From NCBI RefSeq assembly GCF_029223485.1, contig NZ_JARHTP010000005.1:372001-436000 (forward strand): a stretch of DNA of 64,000 nucleotides, written 5' to 3'. Shown piece after piece: positions 40,717 through 50,949 of the stretch. The notes beneath the pieces are model-generated. The model made no database searches and was not told the origin of the DNA. It saw only the letters and a list, made by a program, of their open reading frames with translations. The stretch is from Streptomyces coacervatus (GTDB taxonomy: Bacteria > Actinomycetota > Actinomycetes > Streptomycetales > Streptomycetaceae). How positions within the stretch are numbered: position 1 is the stretch's first letter; each line of letters opens with the position of its first letter. Position numbers and translations under genes: made by a program.

Positions 40717-41151
40717 ATGCGCACGATCACCACCGCGACCCGCGTACAGGCCCCGCCCTCCGCGGTCTGGACGATCCTCACCGATCTCCCCGGCTACTCC
40801 CGCTGGAACCCCTTCATCCAGCACGCCGCGGGCCGTCTGCACCCCGGCGAGCGACTCACCCTCCGCCTGCACCCCACCGGCAGACGCCCCGTCACCTTCC
40901 GCCCCCGCGTCCTGGTCGCCCGCCCCCACTCCGAACTCCGCTGGATCGGCCGCCTCCTGGTCCCCGGCCTCTTCGACGGAGAACACTCCTTCACGCTCCG
41001 CCCCGCACCCGGCAACACCACCGACCTCGTCCACGCCGAACGCTTCTCGGGTCTCCTCGTGCCCCTCTTCGGCTCCTCCCTCACCGCTGTCGAACGCGAG
41101 TTCGAGTCAATGAACCGCGCCTTGCGCAAGACGGCCGAGCCGTCTGCCTGA
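40717..41151 (+). CDS. SRPBCC family protein
   Basis: 144 residues of START-like fold: TRVQAPPSAVWTILTDLPGYSRWNPFIQHAAG at the N-terminus, GLFDGEHSFTLRP in the middle, and a C-terminal helix SLTAVEREFESMNRALR. Such proteins bind lipophilic ligands or act as cyclases. GGAGAGAG lies 6 nt before the ATG at 40717, which is preferred over an ATG at 40696. It is the last gene before the tRNA and probably marks the right end of the cluster, although it could equally be a flanking gene. Confidence 0.85.
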   Translation: MRTITTATRVQAPPSAVWTILTDLPGYSRWNPFIQHAAGRLHPGERLTLRLHPTGRRPVTFRPRVLVARPHSELRWIGRLLVPGLFDGEHSFTLRPAPGNTTDLVHAERFSGLLVPLFGSSLTAVEREFESMNRALRKTAEPSA

Positions 41152-41165
41152 CACTCCCTGAACAG

Positions 41166-41193
41166 CAAAAACGCCCTCCCGAGGGGGAGGGCG
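41166..41193 (-). terminator. Intrinsic terminator of the tRNA-Arg gene
   Basis: On the minus strand a 9-bp perfect stem (CGCCCTCCC/GGGAGGGCG) with a 4-nt loop is followed by TTTTTGC, 9 bp after the end of the tRNA. It is one of the few classical rho-independent terminators in the window. Confidence 0.85.
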
Positions 41194-41202
41194 GAGACTG
41201 GG

Positions 41203-41275
41203 CGCCCCCGGCAGGACTCGAACCTGCGGCCAAGCGCTTAGAAGGCGCCTGCTCTATCCACTGAGCTACGGGGGC
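41203..41275 (-). tRNA. tRNA-Arg (anticodon UCU)
   Basis: 73 nt. Acceptor stem GCCCCCG/CGGGGGC with discriminator G, D arm GCTCAGTGGATAGAGC, anticodon loop CTTCTAA (anticodon TCT, reading AGA), T arm GCAGG-TTCGAGT-CCTGC. CCA is not encoded, as is common in Streptomyces. It sits at the boundary between the biosynthetic cluster and conserved-looking genes, a typical place for integrated elements. No duplicate of its 3' end was noticed in the window. Confidence 0.95.
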
Positions 41276-41332
41276 CGGGTGTGTGGCCGCTGTCGTGGGT
41301 GCCCGGGTGTGGGCTGATCCGTGACGTTGCCG

Positions 41333-41365
41333 GGGACAAGGATAGGGCTCCTGCGTCCTTGTCCC
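41333..41365. repeat. 10-bp inverted repeat between tRNA-Arg and the GTPase gene
   Basis: GGGACAAGGA (41333-41342) and TCCTTGTCCC (41356-41365) with a 13-nt loop. It lies 58 bp upstream of the tRNA 5' end and about 230 bp before the GTPase gene. It could be an operator or a stem; its role is unknown. The rest of the gap 41276-41596 shows only a TAAAAT hexamer at 41574, which could be a -10 box for the GTPase gene. Confidence 0.5.
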
Positions 41366-41596
41366 TGTTGCTTCGCCTCCGTGGCTCGATGTGGAGGTTC
41401 GGTGAAGCGGTCCTGATAATCGCAGGCAGGTACGAATCGTGCATCGCTTTTGGCCTCTCGCGCACCGGGTGTTGTGCACTCGTTATGCCTGGACTGTGCC
41501 CGCGCCCCAGTCATCCCTTCCGTCCCTTGTGTCCTGTCGGCGCGCAGACATGCTCATATGCTTCAGAATTCCCCTAAAATCGGGCATTCTCCGCAT

Positions 41597-43204
41597 GTGG
41601 TGACCTTGGACGTACGGCCTCAGCTGCTCGATGCACTCTCCGCCCTGCGCGACAGTGTCGCCGCCGCACGCTTTCCGCTGCCCCTGGCGGGGGCTCCACG
41701 CGCGCGTGCCAACCGCGACGAACTGCTCGCACAGCTCGACGACTACTTGGTGCCCCGCTTGCGGGAGCCCGAAGCGCCCTTGCTGGCCGTCGTGGGGGGA
41801 TCGACGGGAGCCGGCAAGTCGACTCTCGTCAACTCCCTTGTGGGGCGGCGGGTCAGCGAGTCGGGCGTGCTGCGCCCGACCACGCGGACTCCGGTGCTGG
41901 TGTGCCATCCCGAGGACCATCACTGGTTCAGCGGGATGCGGGTGCTGCCCGACCTCACGCGCGTGTGGGTGCCCCATCAGGAGACCGGGGACGACCTGTT
42001 GGCCCCGGGTGAGGACCCGGCGCGCGTACTGCGCGTCGAGACCGCCGACACGATGCCGCGCGGCCTCGCCCTGCTCGACGCCCCCGACATCGACTCCCTG
42101 GTCGCCGACAACCGCGTTCTGGCCGCCGAACTTGTCTGCGCGGCCGACATCTGGGTCATGGTCACCACGGCCGCCCGCTACGCCGACGCCGTCCCCTGGC
42201 ATCTGCTGCGCACCGCCAAGGAGTACGACGTCACCCTCGTGACCGTGCTCGACCGGGTGCCGCACCAGGTCGTCTCCGAGGTGTCCCGGCAGTACGGCGC
42301 GCTCCTCACCAAGGCCGGGCTCGGCGACGTACCGCGCTTCACCGTGCCCGAACTGCCCGAGTCCGCCTGGGGAAGCGGGCTGCTGCCGGCCACCGCCGTG
42401 GCGTCGCTGCGGACCTGGCTCGTGCACCTGGCGCAGGACCCGGCCGCCCGGGAGCATGCCATGGCCCGTACCGCGCACGGGATGCTCGATTCCCTCAAGG
42501 CCCGGCTGCCCGAACTGGCCGGTGCCGCCGCCGCCCAGCACGCGGCCGCCCTGCGGCTCACCAACGCCGTCGACGGGGCGTACGACACCGAGCACGCGCG
42601 CGTGCGAGGGCGGCTGCAGGCCGGCGCCGTACTCGCCGGGGACGCCCTGAAGCGGTGGCGGGCGTTTCCGCTGGACTGCTCCGCCGGTGAACTCCTGGAC
42701 GCGCTCGTGGAGAGCCTGGCGACGCTCCTGCTGTGCTCCGTCACCGCCGCCGACGAGCGCATCCGGGAGGCCTGGCAGCGCGAACCCGCGGCGCGCGCCC
42801 CGGAGCTGACGGAGCGCGAACCGTCCCTGGAGAGCGCCGAGGACCGCATCGGGATGGCCGTACGGCGGTGGCGGCGGGAGCTCGAGGAGTACGCCGAGGA
42901 AGAGGTCCGCGACCTCGACCGCAGCGTCGCGCCGGACCCCGAGGTGGTCGCCGTGCTGGTCGCCACCGCGCTGTTGGGCGGCCGCCGGGCGCGCTCGGCC
43001 GGTGAGGGGCTCGGCGAGCGGATCGGCGCGCACGGGGCGCTGCGGCTGCGCGACCGGGGCGGGCGGCTGCTCACCGAGCATCTCGACCGGGTGATGAACG
43101 CCGAACGCGAGCGCCGTCTTGCACCGCTGGACGCCCTCGAAGTCCACCCCGAACCCCAGGCCGAACTCATCGCCGCGCTGTCCGTACTGCAGAAGGAGAG
43201 GTGA
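41597..43204 (+). CDS. GTPase (YfjP/dynamin-like P-loop) protein 1
   Basis: About 535 residues. Walker A GGSTGAGKSTLVNSLVGRR near residue 72, G3 LLDAPDIDS near 155, followed by a long Ala/Arg/Glu-rich helical C-terminal region as in dynamin-like or septum-associated GTPases. No membrane helix is clear. The start is uncertain: GTG codons at 41597 and 41600 fit the family N-terminus (VVTLDVRPQ) and a TAAAAT box 18 nt upstream, while an ATG at 41558 is also in frame. It forms an operon with a second GTPase that does have membrane helices, so the two may work as a membrane-bound pair. Confidence 0.85.
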   Translation: MVTLDVRPQLLDALSALRDSVAAARFPLPLAGAPRARANRDELLAQLDDYLVPRLREPEAPLLAVVGGSTGAGKSTLVNSLVGRRVSESGVLRPTTRTPVLVCHPEDHHWFSGMRVLPDLTRVWVPHQETGDDLLAPGEDPARVLRVETADTMPRGLALLDAPDIDSLVADNRVLAAELVCAADIWVMVTTAARYADAVPWHLLRTAKEYDVTLVTVLDRVPHQVVSEVSRQYGALLTKAGLGDVPRFTVPELPESAWGSGLLPATAVASLRTWLVHLAQDPAAREHAMARTAHGMLDSLKARLPELAGAAAAQHAAALRLTNAVDGAYDTEHARVRGRLQAGAVLAGDALKRWRAFPLDCSAGELLDALVESLATLLLCSVTAADERIREAWQREPAARAPELTEREPSLESAEDRIGMAVRRWRRELEEYAEEEVRDLDRSVAPDPEVVAVLVATALLGGRRARSAGEGLGERIGAHGALRLRDRGGRLLTEHLDRVMNAERERRLAPLDALEVHPEPQAELIAALSVLQKER

Positions 43205-43207
43205 CCG

Positions 43208-45109
43208 GTGACTGCCGTCACTGACGAGGACCACACGGATCGCGCCCAGCACGCGGGCACCTCCGAAAAGGATCTCCCCGGAGGGGATCGGACCGCGGAG
43301 GGAGAGCGTGCCATGAGTCAGCCCTCGTACGAGGCCGGCGTACGCGAGAACAACCGCCACGCACGGGTGGAGGACGGTGCGCCCTCCGGTCGTACGGACT
43401 CCGCGAGCGCCTGGGACGACGGGCTGATCGCGCGACGGGCGACCGAGGAGAACGCCGGCTCCGAGCATGTCGCCGTCGTGGAGACACGGGCGCTCACCCC
43501 CCAGACGGCGGTCCCGCTCACCTACGACCGCCCCCTGCGGGCGCGGCTCGACGCGTTGCGGGAACTCGTGGGGCTCTCACGCACCCGGCTCGACGGCCGC
43601 ACACTCGCCGAGGCCGGCCGGGTGCTGGACGAGTCGGCGGCGCGGCGCAGGCTCTCCGGGCAGCACACCGTCGTCGCCATCGCGGGCGCGACGGGCAGCG
43701 GCAAGTCGCAGCTGTTCAATGCGCTGGCCGGGGTGCCCATTTCGGAGACCGGCGTACGGCGCCCCACCACGGCGACGCCCATCGCGTGCAGTTGGAGCGA
43801 CGGCGCGGCGAGTCTCATCGAGCGGCTCGGCATCCCGCCCCGGCTGCGGCGGCGCCCGTTGCAGAACCCCGAGACGGAGGCGCAGCTGCGCGGGCTCGTC
43901 CTGGTCGACCTGCCCGACCACGACTCGGCGGCCGTACAGCACCGCGAGCAGGTGGACCGGGTGCTGGCCCTCGTCGATGCCGTCATCTGGGTCGTCGACC
44001 CCGAGAAGTACGCGGACGCCGTCCTGCACGAGCGCTATCTGCGGCCCATGGCGGGACACGCGGAGGTCATGTTCATCGTCCTCAACCAGACCGACCGGCT
44101 GCCCGGCGAGGCCACCCACCAGGTCCTCGACGACCTGCGACGGCTGCTCGACGAGGACGGGATCGCACTGGGCGAGTACGGCGATCCCGGTGCCACCGTG
44201 CTCGCGCTGTCCGCGCTCACCGGAGACGGCGTCGGCGAACTGCGCGAGGCACTTGGGCAGTTCGTGGCGGAACGCGGCGCTCCGGCACGGCGAATTTCGG
44301 CCGATCTGGACGCGGCCGCGGCGGAACTGCGGCCGCTCTACGCCGCGCGCCGGCGGACCGGCCTGAGCGAGGAGGCGCGGGACGAGTTCTCCGCCCGGCT
44401 CGCGGACGCGGTGGGTGCCTCCGCCGCGGGCGAGGCGGCCGAGCGCGCCTGGCTGCGCAACGCCAACCGTGCCTGCGGGACGCCCTGGCTGCGGCTGTGG
44501 CGGTGGTACCGGGACCGGTCCGAACCGACCACGGGGCGGCTGCCGTTGCGCGCCCAGGCGGACGAGGAGGCCACGGCCCGCCAGCGCGTCGAGCAGGCGG
44601 TACGGACGCTCGCCGACCGGGCCTCTACCGGACTGCCCGCGCCGTGGGCGCAGGCGGTGCGCGAGGCGGCCGTACGCGGCTCCCACGGGCTGTCCGAGGC
44701 GCTCGACGAACTGGCGGTACGGGCGGGTCTGCCGCCGGGCCGGCCGCCGCGGCCGGGCTGGTGGCCCGTGGCCGTGCTGGCCCAGGTCTCCATGACGATC
44801 CTTCAAGTCATGGGCGGAGTATGGCTCCTGGGGCAGATCATCGGGTTCATGGCGCCGAACCTGGGGGTGCCGGTGCTGCTGATGGCGGCCGGCATCATCG
44901 GCGGCCCGATCGTCGAATGGAGCTGCCGGATGGCGGCCCGCGGACCGGCCCGGCGCTACGGCACCGATGCGGAGCGGCGCCTGCGGGAGTCGGCGGCCGG
45001 GTGCGGGCGGGCCCGGGTGCTGGATCCGGTGGCGGCGGAGCTGCTGCGCTACCGGGAGGTGCGGGAGCAGTACGGGCGGGTGACGGGGGTGGGGAACGGG
45101 CCCCGGTGA
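43208..45109 (+). CDS. GTPase (YfjP-like) protein 2 with C-terminal membrane helices
   Basis: 633 residues. The first 100 are hydrophilic and variable. G domain: GATGSGKSQLFNALAG near 154, LVDLPDHDS near 232, NQTDRL near 291. Two membrane helices follow near residues 517-575 (AVLAQVSMTILQVMGGVWLL and VPVLLMAAGIIGGPIVEW). AAGGAGAGG sits 6 nt before the GTG at 43208, 3 bp after the first GTPase. The pair is widespread in actinobacteria as I remember it, but has no settled function; membrane remodelling or division is a reasonable guess. Confidence 0.88.
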   Translation: MTAVTDEDHTDRAQHAGTSEKDLPGGDRTAEGERAMSQPSYEAGVRENNRHARVEDGAPSGRTDSASAWDDGLIARRATEENAGSEHVAVVETRALTPQTAVPLTYDRPLRARLDALRELVGLSRTRLDGRTLAEAGRVLDESAARRRLSGQHTVVAIAGATGSGKSQLFNALAGVPISETGVRRPTTATPIACSWSDGAASLIERLGIPPRLRRRPLQNPETEAQLRGLVLVDLPDHDSAAVQHREQVDRVLALVDAVIWVVDPEKYADAVLHERYLRPMAGHAEVMFIVLNQTDRLPGEATHQVLDDLRRLLDEDGIALGEYGDPGATVLALSALTGDGVGELREALGQFVAERGAPARRISADLDAAAAELRPLYAARRRTGLSEEARDEFSARLADAVGASAAGEAAERAWLRNANRACGTPWLRLWRWYRDRSEPTTGRLPLRAQADEEATARQRVEQAVRTLADRASTGLPAPWAQAVREAAVRGSHGLSEALDELAVRAGLPPGRPPRPGWWPVAVLAQVSMTILQVMGGVWLLGQIIGFMAPNLGVPVLLMAAGIIGGPIVEWSCRMAARGPARRYGTDAERRLRESAAGCGRARVLDPVAAELLRYREVREQYGRVTGVGNGPR

Positions 45110-45383
45110 CACCCGGACGGGGCGCTGGGTTCCCGGAGGGTGACGGTGAGCCTTTCTGCAGATGATCACTCGTCGGGGTCGTCCTTGGTTCACCCGTCAG
45201 GGTGACGGAGTTTTCCACAGGCGGGGGGCGGTCCACAGGGCTCAGCGGGCTCGGCCCGACGGAGGCAGTCTGGCCGTGCGGCGATCGCGAGGGACGTGGT
45301 CGCCGCGGCAGACGCAGCCGTACGGGACGGGCCCGTAGGCATGTCCGCCCGGCCTTCGCGGTCGGGCGCGGGAGGGGTTCGCG

Positions 45384-45863
45384 ATGAACGAGACGATCAT
45401 CTGTGCCGTGGGGAACGTGGCGACGAAGCCGATGTTCCGGGACCTGGCGTCGGGGCCGTCGGCGCGGTTCCGGATCGCGGTGACCACGCGCTATCTGGAC
45501 CGCGAGAAGAACGAGTGGACCGACGGCCACACCAACTTCTTCACGGTGTGGGCCAGGCGGCAGCTGGCCACGAACGTGGTGGCCTCGCTCGATGTGGGCG
45601 ATCCCGTGATCGTGCAGGGCAGGCTCAAGGTGCGTTCGGAAGTACGCGAAGGCCAGAACTGGATTTCGGCGGACCTCGAAGCGGTGGCGATCGGCCACGA
45701 TCTCACGCGCGGCACCTCGGCCTTCCGGCGGCCGGGCAGGCCGGAGACGGGGACGACCGCCTCGGCGCCGCAGCAGCAGCCCGAGCCCAACTGGGAGATC
45801 CCGCCCGCGGATTCCGGGACAGCCTCGCCCCAACGGGAGTTGGAACCCGCTGCGGTGACGTGA
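45384..45863 (+). CDS. ssbB: Single-stranded DNA-binding protein, SsbB-type paralogue
   Basis: 159 residues. An OB fold spans residues 1-110: MNETIICAVGNVATKP, HTNFFTVWARRQLATN, VIVQGRLKVRSEVREGQNW. The C-terminal tail is short and lacks the acidic DDDIPF tip of the main SsbA. This matches the second SSB of Streptomyces, which has been linked to chromosome segregation during sporulation. GGGAGGGG precedes the ATG. The gap upstream (45110-45383) shows no other gene. Confidence 0.9.
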   Translation: MNETIICAVGNVATKPMFRDLASGPSARFRIAVTTRYLDREKNEWTDGHTNFFTVWARRQLATNVVASLDVGDPVIVQGRLKVRSEVREGQNWISADLEAVAIGHDLTRGTSAFRRPGRPETGTTASAPQQQPEPNWEIPPADSGTASPQRELEPAAVT

Positions 45864-46133
45864 TGTCAGGCGGTGCCCCGAGCTGACCGTACTGCGGCTT
45901 ATCGGCGAATGCGTTCCGAACGGTCCGGTGGATTTGTCGATAAGCCCTGCTCACGGGCCGTCTTGGCGATAACGATTCCGAGTCGGATCGCTTGTCCGAC
46001 GGTATGACCGGCAAGCGGGGTCCGCCGCGTCCTTAGGATGCCGGGCATAGCTCCCGAGGCACTTGGGGCTTCTGATTCTGCTGGTGGGACCACACCCCCC
46101 CACGTCAATGGGTCCTGCTCGAAGGGGAATTTG

Positions 46134-47543
46134 GTGCTTTCTTCTTTCTCTGCGCTGTCCGCGCGCAGGCGAGGGGTCACCCGTCTCGCCGCCGCGACGT
46201 TGGTGTCCGGCCTGTTGGCCGTCGGTGTGCTCGCCGGCGCCGGCCCGGCCGGGGCGGAGGAGACGACACAGGGCCAGGGCGGGGCGACCGCCACCATAGG
46301 CGGCCTCAAGACGTACGGCGCCGCCGTGATCCATGAGCACACCGGGGACCAGCAGGTCTCGGCGGGCCTGTTCGAGATGTCCGTCGACGGCGGCGGCACC
46401 CTGCAGACGTACTGCGTCGACATCCACAACCCCACACAGCGGGACGCCAAGTACCACGAGACCGCCTGGAGCGGCACCTCACTGGGCGCCAACAAGGAAG
46501 CCGGCAAGATCCGTTGGATCCTGCAGAACTCCTACCCGCAGGTCAACGACCTCGCGACGCTCGCAGCGAAGGCGGGTGTGCAGGGCGGCCTGACCGAGCA
46601 GGACGCGGCGGCCGGCACCCAGGTCGCCATCTGGCGCTACTCGGACGGCGCCGACGTCGACGCCGTCGACCCGCAGGCCGAGAAGCTCGCGGACTACCTC
46701 CAGAAGAGCGCCGTCGACATGGCGGAGCCCCAGGCATCGCTGACGCTCGCCCCGCCCGCGGTCTCCGGTCACCCCGGCGAGCTGCTCGGCCCGGTGACCG
46801 TGCACACCAACGCGGCTGCCGTGACCGTGACGCCGCCGGCCGACGCGGCGACCAGCGGAGTGCGGATCGTCGGCAAGGACGGCAAGCCCCTCACCTCCGC
46901 GGTCGACGGCAGCCAGGTCTTCTTCGACGTGCCCGAGGCCGCCGCGGCCGGCTCGGCCGAGATCACCGTGCAGGCCTCGACCACCGTGCCGGTGGGCCGC
47001 GCCTTCTCCTCCGAGACCCGCAGCCAGACGCAGATCCTGGCCGGCTCCAGCGAGTCGACGGTCTCGGCGGCGGCAAGCGCGACCTGGGCGAAGAAGGGGG
47101 CGATACCGGCACTGTCCGCGGCGAAGAACTGCGCCAGGAGCGGTGTCGACATCACCGCTGCCAACCAGGGCGACGAGGCGTTCACCTTCGAGCTGATGGG
47201 CGCCGAGCACAGCATCCCGGCGGGGGAGTCCCGTACGGTGACGATCCCGCTGCAGGAAGACCAGCCCTACGACTTCACGATCACAGGACCCGGCGGCCTC
47301 GCGAACCGCTTCACCGGCATCCTCGACTGCAGAACACAGGCCGCCCAGAGCGGCAACGCGACCCAGATCCTCAGCGAACCGAGCCCCGCCACGGTCGGCG
47401 GCACGGCGGACGACACCAACCTCGCCGCGACCGGCGGCTCCAGCACCACACCGCTGATCGCGGGCATCGCCATCGCCCTCGTGGTGATCGGCGGCGCGGC
47501 CCTGGTGCTCGTAGGGAAGAAGGACGCACCGACGCAGGACTGA
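46134..47543 (+). CDS. Secreted thioester-domain (TQXA) protein with LAxTG sortase signal
   Basis: 469 residues. Signal peptide 1 to about 41 (RRRG then hydrophobic, AGA cleavage). Thioester domain with Cys94 (TYCVDIHN) and Gln163 (GTQVAIW), the residues that form an internal Cys-Gln thioester able to bond to surfaces. An Ala/Val-rich repeat region follows, then LAATG (430-434), a membrane helix and KKDAPTQD, a class E sortase signal. The GTG at 46134 has GAAGGGG 6 nt upstream; the upstream frame extension lacks any signal peptide logic. It is a probable cell-wall adhesin of aerial or vegetative hyphae, next to ssbB. Confidence 0.92.
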   Translation: MLSSFSALSARRRGVTRLAAATLVSGLLAVGVLAGAGPAGAEETTQGQGGATATIGGLKTYGAAVIHEHTGDQQVSAGLFEMSVDGGGTLQTYCVDIHNPTQRDAKYHETAWSGTSLGANKEAGKIRWILQNSYPQVNDLATLAAKAGVQGGLTEQDAAAGTQVAIWRYSDGADVDAVDPQAEKLADYLQKSAVDMAEPQASLTLAPPAVSGHPGELLGPVTVHTNAAAVTVTPPADAATSGVRIVGKDGKPLTSAVDGSQVFFDVPEAAAAGSAEITVQASTTVPVGRAFSSETRSQTQILAGSSESTVSAAASATWAKKGAIPALSAAKNCARSGVDITAANQGDEAFTFELMGAEHSIPAGESRTVTIPLQEDQPYDFTITGPGGLANRFTGILDCRTQAAQSGNATQILSEPSPATVGGTADDTNLAATGGSSTTPLIAGIAIALVVIGGAALVLVGKKDAPTQD

Positions 47544-47607
47544 AATCCCTCTGACAGGGGGCCGCATCACGCTGCGCCGATCCGGCGTACAAAGGCAGGA
47601 TGCCCTC

Positions 47608-48000
47608 ATGACGAAGCCATCGAAGCTGTCGAAGCCATCCGTATCGCCGGCGCAGCGCACCTCCTCGGGCTCGGTGCTGTCCCTGTGGTCGCAGGACTCG
47701 GTGCTGTCGATCGGCTCGGTGGGGTCGGTGCTGTCCATCGGGTCCGTCGGCTCGGCCCTGTCCGTCGCGTCGATCGGGAGCGCGCTCTCCGCCGGATCGA
47801 TCGGCTCGGCGCTGTCGCTGATCTCGGCCGGATCATGGTTGAGCACAGGGTCGCTGTTGTCCGCACAGTCCCGGTGGTCGGTGCTGTCCTGGCGTTCCTC
47901 TCGCGCCTTCCGGTCGGCCGGGGCGGTGGGGGTGACGGCCGCAGCTGCTCTGCTGCTGGCCCAGCGGCTCCCGAGGGCGGACACCGGCCACCGCCAGTGA
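47608..48000 (+). CDS. Ser-x-x repeat protein, unknown
   Basis: 130 residues of unknown family. Serine occupies every third position without a break from residue 22 to 97 (26 triplets), alternating mainly as Ser-Val/Ile/Ala-Leu and Ser-Val/Ile/Ala-Gly. A Lys/Ser N-terminus precedes it and a short Ala/Leu hydrophobic helix (AVGVTAAAALLLAQ) follows. The regular hexads suggest a beta-solenoid or a threefold helix. GGCAGGATGCCCTC precedes the ATG. Third codon positions are almost all G or C. It lies between the surface protein and ettA. The opposite strand is also open here, so expression should be tested. Confidence 0.6.
   Translation: MTKPSKLSKPSVSPAQRTSSGSVLSLWSQDSVLSIGSVGSVLSIGSVGSALSVASIGSALSAGSIGSALSLISAGSWLSTGSLLSAQSRWSVLSWRSSRAFRSAGAVGVTAAAALLLAQRLPRADTGHRQ
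47668..47901 (+). repeat. 9-bp-phased coding repeat (Ser-x-x)
   Basis: The stretch consists of 9-bp units with TCG, TCC or AGC in the first codon of each triplet, for example TCGGTGCTG, TCGATCGGC and TCGGCGCTG. It encodes the Ser-x-x repeat of the protein at 47608. Confidence 0.8.
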
Positions 48001-48140
48001 CGATCGGGCCACCGCCGAGGTGACGGTGAAACCGCAGGTCACAGGAGCCCGGCCATATGGGTTACCACCCAAGGCTGGACCTCAGGCAAGATGGGTTGTA
48101 TCTGCCCACTGCCAGAATTCAAGCTGCCGGACGGTTTCTC

Positions 48141-49805
<1,665 letters not shown>

Positions 49806-49811
49806 TCGATC

Positions 49812-50225
49812 TTGCGTCACAACTACCGCTGCCCGCTGCGCTGGTCGGACATGGACGCGTACGGCCATGTCAACAACGCGATCTTCCTGCGCTATCTGGA
49901 GGAGGCGCGTATCGACTTCCTGGCCCTCCGGGCCAAGGAGTCCGAGGAGGGGTCCGTGGTGGCGCGCCATGAGATCGACTACAAGCGGCAGCTCGTGCAC
50001 CGGCCCGACCCGGTGGACATCGAGCTGTGGGTCACCGAGATCAGGGCCGCGTCCTTCACCATCGCCTACCAGGTGAAGGACGAGGAACTGGTCTATGTAC
50101 GGGCCTCGACCGTCGTCGTGCCGTTCGACTTCGAGACGCAGCGGCCGCGCCGGATCACCTCGGAGGAGCGGGAGTTCCTGGAGCGGTACCGGGACGGCGC
50201 CGAGGAGGAGGCCGTCGCCGCATGA
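49812..50225 (+). CDS. Acyl-CoA thioesterase, 4HBT hotdog family
   Basis: 137 residues. WSDMDAYGHVNNAIFLRYLEEARIDFL contains the 4-hydroxybenzoyl-CoA thioesterase motif with the catalytic Asp in DMDAYGHVNN. It hydrolyses short or medium acyl-CoA; the true substrate is unknown. TTG start 6 bp after the ettA stop, so it is probably cotranscribed. Its stop overlaps the next gene by ATGA. Confidence 0.92.
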   Translation: MRHNYRCPLRWSDMDAYGHVNNAIFLRYLEEARIDFLALRAKESEEGSVVARHEIDYKRQLVHRPDPVDIELWVTEIRAASFTIAYQVKDEELVYVRASTVVVPFDFETQRPRRITSEEREFLERYRDGAEEEAVAA

Positions 50226-50899
50226 CGGTGCTCCACCTCGCCGACGAGGGGGAGGCGGCGGACCTCGCGGCCTTCCTCTCGCGGCTGCTCCACTACGACC
50301 GTGGGGCCGCGGTACGCCTCCAGGCCGCCGGGACAGCGCTCGCCGTCTTCGGGCGGCCGCCGTCCTTCGAGGTGCTGGCGATCCGCGCGGTGCGGCTCGC
50401 CAAGCCGTACGAGAACGGCCTCGACGTCACGCTCGACGTGACCGTGTCCGCCGGTGAACTCCTGGAGACGGTGGACGAGTCGGCGGCCACGGCCGAGGTT
50501 CCGGAGGCGGTGACCGGGCCGCCGTGGGCGGGGGTCCTTCCGCCACGGGGCGGCTGGCGTTCCGAGCCAGGGCTGCCGACGCCGGACGCGCTGCAGGCGA
50601 TGATCAGGGCGGCCGTCGCCGAATTCCGGTCCCGTACACAGGAGTTGACGCCCGAGCTGCGCACGCGGGCCGAACTCGACCGCATCGGACGGGAGATCTG
50701 GTCCCGGACGGTCGGGGACACCCACCTTCCGGTACGGGCCGCGCACGCGGCACAGTCGCTCGGGTTCCTCAGGGCCACGCAGGGCGCGGGGAGCCTGGCG
50801 TTGGTCTCGTCGGGCGCCTGGCTGCGGCTGCGCACGCCGTACGGGTCGATTGCCGTACGGCGTGCGGGACTTGGGGCGTTGGACGTCAGCGTCCGCTGA
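50222..50899 (+). CDS. Conserved hypothetical protein, 225 aa
   Basis: I recognise it only as a conserved actinobacterial gene that commonly follows the thioesterase. It starts MTVLHLADEGEAADLAAFLSRL and has an alternating alpha/beta pattern with a C-terminal segment SLALVSSGAWLRLRTPYGSIAVRR. No signal peptide, membrane helix or known catalytic motif. Translationally coupled to the thioesterase by ATGA, so the two probably act together. Confidence 0.85.
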   Translation: MTVLHLADEGEAADLAAFLSRLLHYDRGAAVRLQAAGTALAVFGRPPSFEVLAIRAVRLAKPYENGLDVTLDVTVSAGELLETVDESAATAEVPEAVTGPPWAGVLPPRGGWRSEPGLPTPDALQAMIRAAVAEFRSRTQELTPELRTRAELDRIGREIWSRTVGDTHLPVRAAHAAQSLGFLRATQGAGSLALVSSGAWLRLRTPYGSIAVRRAGLGALDVSVR

Positions 50900-50949
50900 C
50901 CGCCCTTTGGACCAGAGGCCAGACGGTCTTGACCGGATGGTGACCCGCG

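Noticed and set aside
45205..45240. TTTTCCACAGG and GTCCACAGG, resembling DnaA boxes
   Set aside because: Only two weak matches, no cluster, and no dnaA, dnaN or gyr genes nearby, so not an origin.
46479..47984. Long minus-strand open frame opposite the surface protein and the Ser-x-x gene, rich in Asp/Ser/Pro
   Set aside because: It runs through the whole 3' half of the well-supported thioester-domain gene, has no family and no ribosome site. It is a mirror of GC-rich coding bias, though its first 130 codons leave some doubt about the strand of the repeat region.
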